From: an uncultured Clostridia bacterium
GTDB lineage: Bacteria > Bacillota > Clostridia > Christensenellales > CAG-314
Direction of reading: 5' to 3'
DNA: 6,230 bases
NCBI GenBank assembly: GCA_934177025.1
Contig: CAKPPA010000066.1
Span: 1 to 6,230, forward strand
Each line of letters starts with the position of its first letter. Within the stretch, counting starts at the first letter, position 1. The notes beneath the pieces were generated by a model, which searched no databases, was not told the DNA's origin, and saw only the letters and a program-made list of their open reading frames with translations. Position numbers and translations under genes: made by a program. Of this stretch, positions 1 to 5,969 are shown piece after piece.

Positions 1-2
1 CC

Positions 3-608
3 TACGAGGCAACGAAAAAGTTGCTGACGCATTTCGGGTACACGTTGGCGGACGTAAAGGAAGGCAAAATTAAGGAACTTCCGATTCGTATCGAGGCGGA
101 AGGCGAAGCGGCGGTTGCCGAGCGGTGCGGCGTGGGTGTGCCTACGTTAAACGACATCGTAACGGAATTACTTAAACCGGGGAGGGACGTGCGCGACAGT
201 TTGCCGAAGCCGATTTTGCGAAAGGATTTGCTCGACATTAAGGATTTAAAACCGGGCATGGAACTGGTCGGCACGGTGCGTAACGTCATCGACTTCGGCG
301 TGTTTGTGGACATCGGCGTTCATCAGGACGGCTTGGTGCACATTTCCCAAATTGCGGACGGCTACATTCGTCATCCGTCGGAAGTGCTAAAAGTCGGGGA
401 CAAAGTAACGGTCAAGGTTTTGGACGTGGACTTGCAAAAAAACAAAATTTCGCTCACGATGAAAACGGAACAAAACCCGAACGGACTGAAAACAAAAACA
501 AGTCCGAAACCGCGTGCGGGGCAAAAACCGCAAAAAAGCCCGAAAAAGTCAGAAGAGGAAGCATTAAGCGAAAAACTGAAAAAACTGCAACAACGTTTTT
601 CACGCTAA
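3..608 (+). CDS. tex: Tex-like S1-domain transcription accessory protein (3' part only)
   Basis: Tex is a cytoplasmic nucleic-acid-binding protein linked to transcription and RNA metabolism. The reading frame is open from the left edge of the window, so the N-terminal YqgF-like and helix-hairpin-helix regions lie outside it. Of the 201 codons visible, the first begin YEATKK, which matches the inter-domain region of Tex. A complete S1 RNA-binding domain follows at about nt 246-464, starting LKPGMELVGTV, with the typical core DFGVFVDIGVHQDGLVHIS and the closing KVLDVDLQKNKISLTMK. The last 45 or so residues are Lys/Pro/Gln-rich, low in complexity and probably disordered; such tails vary among Tex proteins. 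The TTG at 21 could be read as a start but sits inside the family's conserved sequence, so it is internal. No convincing intrinsic terminator follows the stop, so read-through into the GNAT gene is possible. What is seen is the S1 domain and its C-terminal context; the Tex assignment rests on family recognition. Confidence 0.9.
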   Translation, partial: YEATKKLLTHFGYTLADVKEGKIKELPIRIEAEGEAAVAERCGVGVPTLNDIVTELLKPGRDVRDSLPKPILRKDLLDIKDLKPGMELVGTVRNVIDFGVFVDIGVHQDGLVHISQIADGYIRHPSEVLKVGDKVTVKVLDVDLQKNKISLTMKTEQNPNGLKTKTSPKPRAGQKPQKSPKKSEEEALSEKLKKLQQRFSR

Positions 609-625
609 AATGAAAAATTTTTCCG

Positions 626-654
626 TTGAAAAAAAGTAGTGATTATGGTATAAT
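626..654 (+). promoter_or_regulatory. Sigma-A-type extended -10 promoter for the GNAT gene
   Basis: The -35 box is TTGAAA at 626-631 and the -10 box is a perfect TATAAT at 649-654, with a 17-base spacer. A TG pair at 646-647, one base before the -10 box, adds the extended -10 element. The usual start point, about 7 bases after the -10 box, falls at 660-662, on the ATG at 661. It lies entirely between tex and the GNAT gene. Confidence 0.8.
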
Positions 655-660
655 GTCGTT

Positions 661-1098
661 ATGGAAATCAGGTTTGCACTCCCCGAGGAAATTTACGAAC
701 TCCGTCGGGACGTACTTCGCCCGGGAATGGGCTTGGAAAGCATCGTGTACGCCGAGGATCACGATCCGGAGGCGTTTCATCTCGGTGTGTTTGAGGACGG
801 CAAAAACGTTTGTTGCTTAACGTTTTTAAAAAAGAGCAATGCGGATTTTCCGCAATTTACCGTGCAGTATCAAATGCGAGGCATGTGCACGCATCCCGAT
901 TATCGCAAGCGCGGTTATGCTACGGCACTGATTCAAAAAGGGTTTGAATTGTTGCAGCAAAAGGGCGCGGAACTCGTTTGGTTCCATGCCCGCTATTACG
1001 TTTTGGATTTTTACCGTTCGTTCGGTTGTCAGGATTATGGGGAATTCTTCGTCATCCCGAATTCGTGCGAACATAAAAATATGTATAAAATTTTCTGA
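661..1098 (+). CDS. GNAT-family N-acetyltransferase, small stand-alone type
   Basis: This 145-residue cytoplasmic protein is a single GNAT domain that should transfer an acetyl group from acetyl-CoA to an amine; the substrate cannot be read from the sequence. The N-terminus MEIRFALPEEIYELR is the usual beta1-alpha1 opening. Motif A runs from about residue 72 to 95, with the acetyl-CoA pyrophosphate loop RKRGYA at 82-87. Motif B follows, with YYVLDFYRSFGC near 112-123. The overall shape resembles ElaA/YitI-like GNATs, but this is loose. The ATG at 661 is chosen because the family N-terminus begins there, an in-frame stop (TGA, 640-642) lies just upstream, and no other start codon lies between. 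No Shine-Dalgarno sequence precedes this ATG, and the promoter would start transcription at it, so the mRNA may be leaderless. The C-S lyase fusion gene follows after 27 bases and is probably co-transcribed. Confidence 0.85.
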   Translation: MEIRFALPEEIYELRRDVLRPGMGLESIVYAEDHDPEAFHLGVFEDGKNVCCLTFLKKSNADFPQFTVQYQMRGMCTHPDYRKRGYATALIQKGFELLQQKGAELVWFHARYYVLDFYRSFGCQDYGEFFVIPNSCEHKNMYKIF

Positions 1099-1125
1099 TC
1101 ATCGCAGAGTATTGGAGGAAAAACT

Positions 1126-2988
1126 ATGAAGTACGATTTTGACAAAGTCATTTCGCGAAAGGGCACCCATTCCACGAAATGGGAATCCGGCGGTCACGGC
1201 AGCGTGGCGTTTGATGAAAATTCGCTTGCGTTTTCCATCGCGGATATGGATTTTCCGGTTGCGCCTGCCATTGTGGACGCATTGAGAAAGCGCGTGGAAC
1301 ATCCGATTTACGGCTACACCGCAATCTACACGCCGGAGTACAAGGAAGCGGTTTCCGGTTGGTACAAACGGCGTTTCAATTGGGACGTAAGTTTTGACCG
1401 CGTTCACAAGGAACACGGCGTTATGGACGGAATTCGCGATTGCTTGCGCAAATTCTCCGTCGAGGGGGACAGCGTTATTATCATGACGCCGGTTTATTCT
1501 CCGTTTATGTACCTGTTGCGTGCGGAAAAACGCCAAATTCGTTACAACCAATTGTTGAAGGACGAAAAAGGCTGGCATATTAATTTTGAGGACTTGGAGG
1601 AACTTTGTAAGGATCCTTCCGTCAAGGTGCTAATGTTCTGCAGCCCTCACAATCCGGTCGGCCGTGTTTGGACGAAGGAGGAATTGGAGCGCGTTGCGGA
1701 CATCTGCCACGCAAACGACGTTGTCGTACTTTGCGACGAAATCCACGGGGATTTGACGCGTGTCGGCGTTAAACACATTCCGATGACGACGTTGCGTCCG
1801 GATTACAACATTGTAACTTGCACGTCCGTTTCCAAAACCTTTAACTTGGCAGGGATGGAAGTGGCAAACATCGTGTTCAGCAAGCCGGAGTACAAAAACA
1901 TGGTTTCGCCTGGACACGCCACGGAAACGGGTAACCCGCTTTCCATCGAAGCCGTAATCGCCGCTTACAACGAAGGCGAGGAATGGCTGGACGAATGCCG
2001 CGCTTACATCGACGGCAACTTCGCGTACCTGAAACAATGGTTGAGCGAAAACCTGCCTTTGATTAAGTACGAAATCCCGCAAGGCACGTATTTGGCATGG
2101 ATCGACGTTTCGCCGTACACCACCGATTCGGATAAGTTAGCAAGGGATTGCGGTGCCGCATCGAAAATCATCATCGAGCAAGGCGACGTTTACGGCCCGG
2201 GCGGAAAGGGCTACATTCGTTGGAACCTTGCTTGCCCGCGTAGCTTGCTGGAGGAAGGCTTGCGTCGCTTCAAACGCATTATCGATCGCGTGGAAGCAGG
2301 CGATGTGGTGGAGGACGTTACGTTTAACACCGCTTGGGACAAAAACGTTTCCCTGAAACAAGCATCCCAAGGGAAGAAAAAGGTTTTGAGCTTCCTGCGC
2401 TACTACGGTTGCCCGACCTGCCGGTTGGATATGGAAGATTACAAAAAGAACATCGAAAAATTCGCGGCGCAAAATGCGGACGTTTACTGCGTGTTGCAAA
2501 GCACTCCGGAAACGCTCAAGGAGGAACACGTGGCAAAGGATTCGTATCCGTTCACGTTGATTTTGGATCCGGAGCAAAAACTGTACAAACAATTCGCTGT
2601 GTTGCCGGCTTTGGTGAAGGAACAGTTGGTAACGCCGAAGGATATGCCGAAATTGCGTGCATCCAGTGCCGCAGGCTTCCAACACGGCAAAAGCGAAGGC
2701 GAGGAATACCAATTGCAAGCGGTAATTCTTTTGGACGAAAACAACAAAGTAACCTTCGCACACTACGGCACGAGCCTTTCGGACGTACCGGATGCGGAAA
2801 CCGTTGCAAAATTGTTGGATGAAAAATTCCTTGCGGAATATCTCGAAAGCCAAAAACCGAAAAGAGGGCACCCTGGTGCTATGGGCGGCAAACCGAGTGC
2901 TGCCGGCGGTATGAGCGGTCATCCGGGCGCAATGGGCGGACACCCTGGTGCTATGGGTGGTCATCCGGGCGGACATCCGGGGAAATAA
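1126..2988 (+). CDS. MalY/PatB-type C-S beta-lyase fused to an AhpC/TSA-like redoxin domain and a Gly/His tail
   Basis: Residues 1-395 form a complete fold-type I PLP enzyme of the MalY/PatB group. These cleave cystathionine or related cysteine conjugates to a thiol, pyruvate and ammonia. Visible landmarks are YGY at 62-64, Y124 (ring stacking), N176 in SPHNPVG, D204 in CDEIHGD, the PLP lysine K237 in SVSKTFNLAG, and R365 for the substrate carboxylate. MalY/PatB proteins normally end near residue 390. Here the frame continues without a break into a thioredoxin-fold domain at about 399-570. It carries SFLRYYGCPTCRLD, with C429 and C432 as a CxxC pair, followed by VYCVLQST and PFTLILDPEQKLYKQF, all typical of the AhpC/TSA-like 'redoxin' group. 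Residues 581-620 are a GHPGAMGG-type repeat tail. No signal peptide or membrane segment is seen, so it is cytoplasmic. The start is set by GGAGG at 1114-1118, 7 bases before the ATG. The lyase family call is firm; the exact substrate and the redoxin partner are unknown. Confidence 0.88.
   Translation: MKYDFDKVISRKGTHSTKWESGGHGSVAFDENSLAFSIADMDFPVAPAIVDALRKRVEHPIYGYTAIYTPEYKEAVSGWYKRRFNWDVSFDRVHKEHGVMDGIRDCLRKFSVEGDSVIIMTPVYSPFMYLLRAEKRQIRYNQLLKDEKGWHINFEDLEELCKDPSVKVLMFCSPHNPVGRVWTKEELERVADICHANDVVVLCDEIHGDLTRVGVKHIPMTTLRPDYNIVTCTSVSKTFNLAGMEVANIVFSKPEYKNMVSPGHATETGNPLSIEAVIAAYNEGEEWLDECRAYIDGNFAYLKQWLSENLPLIKYEIPQGTYLAWIDVSPYTTDSDKLARDCGAASKIIIEQGDVYGPGGKGYIRWNLACPRSLLEEGLRRFKRIIDRVEAGDVVEDVTFNTAWDKNVSLKQASQGKKKVLSFLRYYGCPTCRLDMEDYKKNIEKFAAQNADVYCVLQSTPETLKEEHVAKDSYPFTLILDPEQKLYKQFAVLPALVKEQLVTPKDMPKLRASSAAGFQHGKSEGEEYQLQAVILLDENNKVTFAHYGTSLSDVPDAETVAKLLDEKFLAEYLESQKPKRGHPGAMGGKPSAAGGMSGHPGAMGGHPGAMGGHPGGHPGK
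2866..2985 (+). repeat. Degenerate tandem repeat encoding the HPGAMGG tail of the fusion protein
   Basis: The last 40 codons of the lyase-redoxin gene contain three copies of a 21-base unit for HPGAMGG, at 2869-2889, 2920-2940 and 2941-2961, then shortened HPGG and HPG units. Copies 1 and 3 share the same 17 bases at their start, whereas copy 2 uses different codons for the same residues. Five His (582, 599, 606, 613, 617) and four Met (586, 596, 603, 610) sit in a Gly/Pro background. The tail is probably disordered. Metal binding is possible, as for other His-rich tails, but is inference. Confidence 0.85.
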
Positions 2989-3054
2989 CGAACGAAAAAC
3001 TTTTCAAAACGTTCGTGTAAAAATTCGTTTTCAACGCAAACAAGCGTGACGAAC
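2988..3054. other. Two weak stem-loops in the convergent 3' region
   Basis: ACGAACG at 2988-2994 can pair with CGTTCGT at 3010-3016 (7 base pairs, 15-base loop), beginning at the last base of the lyase stop codon. A second nested hairpin pairs TTCGT (3024-3028) with ACGAA (3049-3053) around an inner ACGC/GCGT stem (3034-3037 and 3044-3047). Neither has a clean T-run after it, so they look less like terminators than the hairpin at 3064-3092. They may fold in the 3' untranslated part of the mRNA. Confidence 0.35.
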
Positions 3055-3063
3055 CACAAAAAC

Positions 3064-3092
3064 AAAAGGCGAGAATGAATCTCGCCTTTTTT
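3064..3092. terminator. Bidirectional intrinsic terminator between convergent units
   Basis: An 11-base-pair stem (3064-3074 with 3080-3090, core GGCGAGA/TCTCGCC) closes a 5-base loop. The plus strand runs into six Ts (3087-3092), and the minus strand runs into a T-rich stretch opposite the As at 3064-3067 and beyond. It lies 75 bases after the lyase stop and about 20 bases after the distal aminopeptidase stop, so it serves both convergent units. Confidence 0.85.
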
Positions 3093-3112
3093 GTTACGTT
3101 TTTTAAGTTAAA

Positions 3113-4342
3113 TTAAATTGCCCAGTTGCCGTCTTTAAAGATGTACGTTTCCTTTCCGTCCGCATCCGTACCTACAATCGCCAAATCCTTGGTACCGATC
3201 ATAAAGTCCACGTGCGTTTTGCTAACGTTCAAACCGTGTTCCAACAGCCATTCCGGCGATTGTCCGCGGCTGCCGTCAATGCAGTTCGGGTAAGCATTTC
3301 CGAGTGCAAGGTGGCAACTTGCGTTTTCGTCGAACAAAATCGTGTAGAACAGCGTTTTGAGGCTGGAAATCGGGCTGTCGTATTGCACCAACGCCGCTTC
3401 GCCCAAGTATTTGCTGTTTTCGTCCGCTTCGAGGATGGCTTTCAACGTGTCGTAACCTTTTTTCGCATCGAAGTTTACCACTTTGCCGTCCTTAAATTCA
3501 AACCAAAATTCGTCAATCAACGTTCCGTTTTCCACCAGCGGCATGCTTGCTACGGCTTTTCCGTTTACCGTCAACCGATCCGGAGCGGTAAAGATTTCCT
3601 CCGTCGGAATGTTCGGGAAAAACACTTTTCCGCTTTGCGGGAATGCGATTCCGCCGCCCGTCCATTTGTGGCCTTCCGGCAGTTCGAACGTCAAATCCGT
3701 TCCGAGGGAGTTAAAGTAGTGCAGTTTTTTGAAGTTGTACTGTTTCAACTCTTCGCCCAAACGACGGATGTTTTGCAGGTGCGCTCTCCAGCTGGCGACA
3801 GGGTCGTCCAAATTGGAGCGCGTTGCGATTGCAACTTTTTCCCACAGTTTTTCGAGGTTGTTCGGTTCGTTCGGGAACACGATGTCCGCCCATTGTTGAT
3901 CCGGAATGACCACGGAAGTAAACGTGCATTGGTTCGGGAACATAAATCTGTTCGCCGGTGCCAGCAATGCTTGCATTGCGCCGTTTGCCATGGCAATTTT
4001 TTTCGGATCCACGCCGTCGTATTCGTCGGTGCGAACAAGGTTCAACGTAATGAGTGCTGCGCCGTTGTCGATAAAGTGTTTTCTCAGGTCGTAGCGGAAG
4101 GACGGCGGGTTCGTCAACGTTTCGTTGCTTGCGTGCGAGTAACGAATTTTGTTAAACGCCGTGTCGTTCCAGTCGATGTAAACGTCCTTTGCGCCCATTT
4201 TGTAAGCCTGTTCCGCAACGATTTTTGCAAAATCCGCCGCATCTACAGGGCAGGTCATGTACACTAATTGACCTTCTTTCAGGTCTACACCTGCGCCGAG
4301 GATGACGCGTGCATAGCTTTCTTTCATTTTTTGAATATCCAT
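3113..4342 (-). CDS. M29-family metallo-aminopeptidase (AmpS/AmpT type), promoter-distal copy
   Basis: This 409-residue cytoplasmic enzyme should release N-terminal residues from peptides with a two-metal centre, as in the clan founded by Staphylococcus aureus AmpS and Thermus AmpT. The expected ligands are all present: E249 in NIPTEEIF, E315 in YLGEAAL, H344 in ASCHLALG, and H377 and D379 in THVDFMIG. The catalytic Tyr is present at Y351 (GNAYPN). Length and the ending GNWAI are typical. The frame stays open a further 30 codons upstream, but that stretch overlaps the preceding gene's end. The ATG at 4342 has AAGGAGG five bases before it and begins the family N-terminus MDIQKMKESYARVIL. The upstream paralogue ends 25 bases before, so the two probably form one transcript. 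The family call is firm; the peptide preference is not readable. Confidence 0.93.
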   Translation of the reverse strand: MDIQKMKESYARVILGAGVDLKEGQLVYMTCPVDAADFAKIVAEQAYKMGAKDVYIDWNDTAFNKIRYSHASNETLTNPPSFRYDLRKHFIDNGAALITLNLVRTDEYDGVDPKKIAMANGAMQALLAPANRFMFPNQCTFTSVVIPDQQWADIVFPNEPNNLEKLWEKVAIATRSNLDDPVASWRAHLQNIRRLGEELKQYNFKKLHYFNSLGTDLTFELPEGHKWTGGGIAFPQSGKVFFPNIPTEEIFTAPDRLTVNGKAVASMPLVENGTLIDEFWFEFKDGKVVNFDAKKGYDTLKAILEADENSKYLGEAALVQYDSPISSLKTLFYTILFDENASCHLALGNAYPNCIDGSRGQSPEWLLEHGLNVSKTHVDFMIGTKDLAIVGTDADGKETYIFKDGNWAI

Positions 4343-4347
4343 AATTT

Positions 4348-4354
4348 CCTCCTT
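4348..4354 (-). promoter_or_regulatory. Ribosome-binding site that fixes the distal aminopeptidase start
   Basis: On the minus strand this reads AAGGAGG, five bases before the ATG at 4342. It decides against a longer form starting near 4432, whose extra residues would lie over the 3' end of the upstream gene in another frame. Confidence 0.85.
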
Positions 4355-4367
4355 ATGCCGTGTAAAA

Positions 4368-5603
4368 TTAAATTGCCCAGTTGCCGTTTTTGAAAATTTG
4401 CACTTCTTTGCCGTCCGCCGTAACGCCGACAATATCCATGTCGCTGGAGCCGATCATAAAGTCCACGTGTACGCGGCTGACGTTTACGCCGTGTTCTTTC
4501 AGTTGTGCATCCGTCGAGCCTTTGCCGCCTTGTACGGTTTCCGGAATCGTCGTGCCGAGTGCAAAGTGGCAGCTTGCGTTTTCATCGTACAGCGTGTTCA
4601 AAAACAGGGTGTGCATGTTGGAAATCGGGCTGTCGTGCGGAACGAGTGCAACTTCCCCAAGGTAGCGCGAACCTTCGTCGCCGTTGTTCAGCAGGGCATC
4701 CAATGCTTTTTGACCTTTCTCCGCCTTGTAGTCCACAACTTTGCCGTCCTTAAATTCGAACCAGAAGTTTTCCACAATTTCGCCGCCTTCGACTAACGGC
4801 ATCGTTGCCACGAGTTTTCCGTTTGCGGAGAATTTCGCCGGCGCGGTAAACACTTCCTCCGTCGGCACGTTCGGGTAGTACTTGGCGTATTTCGTTTCGG
4901 ATGCGCCGCCGCGCCAAACGTGATCGTCCGCCAAATCCACGCGGAAATCCGTTCCGAGGTCGTTGTGATATTTTAACGTTTTGAAGTGCATATCGTTCAG
5001 GATTTTGGTGCGTTTTTCCAACGCTTCCTGATGATCCTTCCACGCTTTTACAATGTCGTAATCGCCGACGCGCACGGATTTGAAAATCATTTCCCACAGT
5101 TTGTTCACTGCATCCGGATCGTTCGGGAACACTTTTGCCGCCCAAACAGGGTGCGGAACCGCCACTGCGGTTTGCGTGCAGTTGAATTCCGGCATTTTGT
5201 TGTTGATTTCACGCATTTGCATGCGGGTAGCCATGCCGTTTGCCTGCATTTTTTTCGGATCCATGCCCATGTACACTTGCGGATCCGCCGAAATGATGAC
5301 GATAAACGCCGCGCCTCTTTCCACAAGCCATTTTTTTTGCGCCGCCAAAAATTCCGGCGGGTTTTGGAAAACTTCGATTGCCGCGTTGTTAAAACGGATT
5401 TTGTTGAAATAAATATCCACCCAGTTCATCACAACGTCGCTTGCGCCCGCTTTAAACGCGCGTTCCGCAACGATACGTCCGAAGTCCGCGCACGAAACAG
5501 GACAGGTGATTTGAACAGGTTGACCTTCTCGTAGACCCGCGCCGATTTTCACAATCATATCGGCGTATTTCTCTTGTTTTTGCTTAAATGTCAATTCTGC
5601 CAT
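4368..5603 (-). CDS. M29-family metallo-aminopeptidase (AmpS/AmpT type), promoter-proximal copy lacking the catalytic Tyr
   Basis: This 411-residue paralogue of the next gene is the first cistron of the pair. The metal-ligand set of the family is intact: E250 in NVPTEEVF, E317 in YLGEVAL, H346 in ASCHFALG, and H379 and D381 in VHVDFMIG. Seven residues after the ligand His, where AmpS/AmpT enzymes carry the catalytic Tyr, it has I353 (GTTIPET, codon at 4545-4547), while its neighbour has Tyr. It may therefore bind metal with changed activity, or another residue may do the job. The start is supported by GGAGG (5610-5614) six bases before the ATG at 5603. A sigma-A-like promoter lies just upstream. 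There is no signal peptide, so it is cytoplasmic. The family call is firm; whether it is an active peptidase is open. Confidence 0.92.
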   Translation of the reverse strand: MAELTFKQKQEKYADMIVKIGAGLREGQPVQITCPVSCADFGRIVAERAFKAGASDVVMNWVDIYFNKIRFNNAAIEVFQNPPEFLAAQKKWLVERGAAFIVIISADPQVYMGMDPKKMQANGMATRMQMREINNKMPEFNCTQTAVAVPHPVWAAKVFPNDPDAVNKLWEMIFKSVRVGDYDIVKAWKDHQEALEKRTKILNDMHFKTLKYHNDLGTDFRVDLADDHVWRGGASETKYAKYYPNVPTEEVFTAPAKFSANGKLVATMPLVEGGEIVENFWFEFKDGKVVDYKAEKGQKALDALLNNGDEGSRYLGEVALVPHDSPISNMHTLFLNTLYDENASCHFALGTTIPETVQGGKGSTDAQLKEHGVNVSRVHVDFMIGSSDMDIVGVTADGKEVQIFKNGNWAI

Positions 5604-5637
5604 TGTATTCCTCCGATTACAATATTTTCTGTATTTT

Positions 5638-5666
5638 ATTTTAATACATTTTTACGAAATTGTCTA
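5638..5666 (-). promoter_or_regulatory. Sigma-A-like promoter of the aminopeptidase pair
   Basis: Read on the minus strand, TAGACA (5661-5666) and TAAAAT (5638-5643) are separated by 17 bases in an AT-rich stretch. Each box differs from consensus by one base. Transcription would start near 5631, giving a leader of about 28 bases that contains the GGAGG site before the ATG at 5603. Confidence 0.65.
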
Positions 5667-5841
5667 TATCAATTTGCCGAATATTTACAAAGCAAAGGGG
5701 CTGTTTTGCGCTTTCAAAGGTTTTTTTTACGGCTTAAGCCGCGGCGAAAAAAGTTTTTTATCGAAAGGAGTTTTTGTGAGGGAAAACGCCCGTGCCGTAG
5801 GTAGGGGCGGCGTAAGGTTTTTCGCACAAGGGAGGGCTTAC

Positions 5842-5880
5842 AAAAAAGCGAAGTCCGCAAATTTTGGACTCCGCTTTTTA
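5842..5880. terminator. Strong hairpin terminator, probably ending the PIN/TRAM transcript
   Basis: The stem pairs AAAAAGCG (5843-5850) with CGCTTTTT (5872-5879), then, after one A/C mismatch, AGTCC (5852-5856) with GGACT (5866-5870), around a 9-base loop. Runs of A and T on the two flanks give a U-tract in either direction. On the minus strand it lies about 90 bases past the PIN/TRAM stop, and it separates that gene from the aminopeptidase promoter. Confidence 0.75.
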
Positions 5881-5923
5881 AATTACGTTCCGTAAAGGCA
5901 AAAGGATGTTTTTCGCTTTTCGC

Positions 5924-5963
5924 AAAAAAACGGCTTTCGGTACTCCGTTATCCAACGAAAGGC
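5924..5963 (-). terminator. Possible weak terminator right after the PIN/TRAM gene
   Basis: On the minus strand CTTTCG (5961-5956) can pair with CGAAAG (5939-5934), followed by CCG and seven Ts (5930-5924). An alternative stem AACGG/CCGTT (5949-5945 with 5933-5929) runs directly into the same T-tract. The stems are short and mutually exclusive, so this is weaker than the hairpin at 5842-5880. Confidence 0.35.
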
Positions 5964-5969
5964 ACGGGA

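Larger units (their letters stand above)
5604..5969. other. 366-base intergenic region without a convincing gene
   Basis: From the aminopeptidase side, it holds the RBS (5610-5614), an AT-rich promoter stretch (to about 5690), a 12-base palindrome CGGCTTAAGCCG (5730-5741), a GC-rich stretch with local stems (5786-5841), and two hairpins facing the PIN/TRAM gene. One short plus-strand frame, 5776-5895 (39 codons from GTG), has AAAGGAG five bases before it. Its product is very basic and unrecognised, and its last third is the terminator hairpin, so it is not called as a gene. Confidence 0.6.

Noticed and set aside
612..623. Palindrome GAAAAATTTTTC after tex as a terminator
   Set aside because: It is made only of A/T pairs with no loop and no GC stem, and it overlaps the start of the GNAT promoter region. 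It is unlikely to terminate transcription.
626..820. A 64-codon plus-strand frame overlapping the GNAT gene start
   Set aside because: It runs through the promoter boxes and lies out of frame with the GNAT domain. The product shows no known features.
2425..2439. Selenocysteine version of the CxxC redox motif in the redoxin domain
   Set aside because: Both Cys codons in GCPTCR are TGC and there is no in-frame TGA, so this is a plain Cys protein.
2137..2976. A 279-codon minus-strand open frame inside the lyase-redoxin gene
   Set aside because: It is antisense to a gene with clear domains in the sense frame. The product is biased in composition and matches nothing recognisable.
3212..4267. A long open frame on the plus strand (351 codons) opposite the distal aminopeptidase
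   Set aside because: It is the antisense shadow of a well-supported M29 gene. Its product is Arg/Val/Phe-rich with no recognisable domain, and no RBS precedes it.
4343..4432. A 30-residue N-terminal extension of the distal aminopeptidase
   Set aside because: It overlaps the 3' end of the upstream gene in another frame, is not family-like, and bypasses the strong RBS at 4348-4354 before the ATG at 4342.
5674..5895. A 73-codon plus-strand frame in the intergenic region, or its shorter GTG-started form at 5776
   Set aside because: No recognisable domain, and the 3' third coincides with the terminator hairpin. The AAAGGAG before the GTG is the only positive sign, so it is kept as an observation, not a gene.
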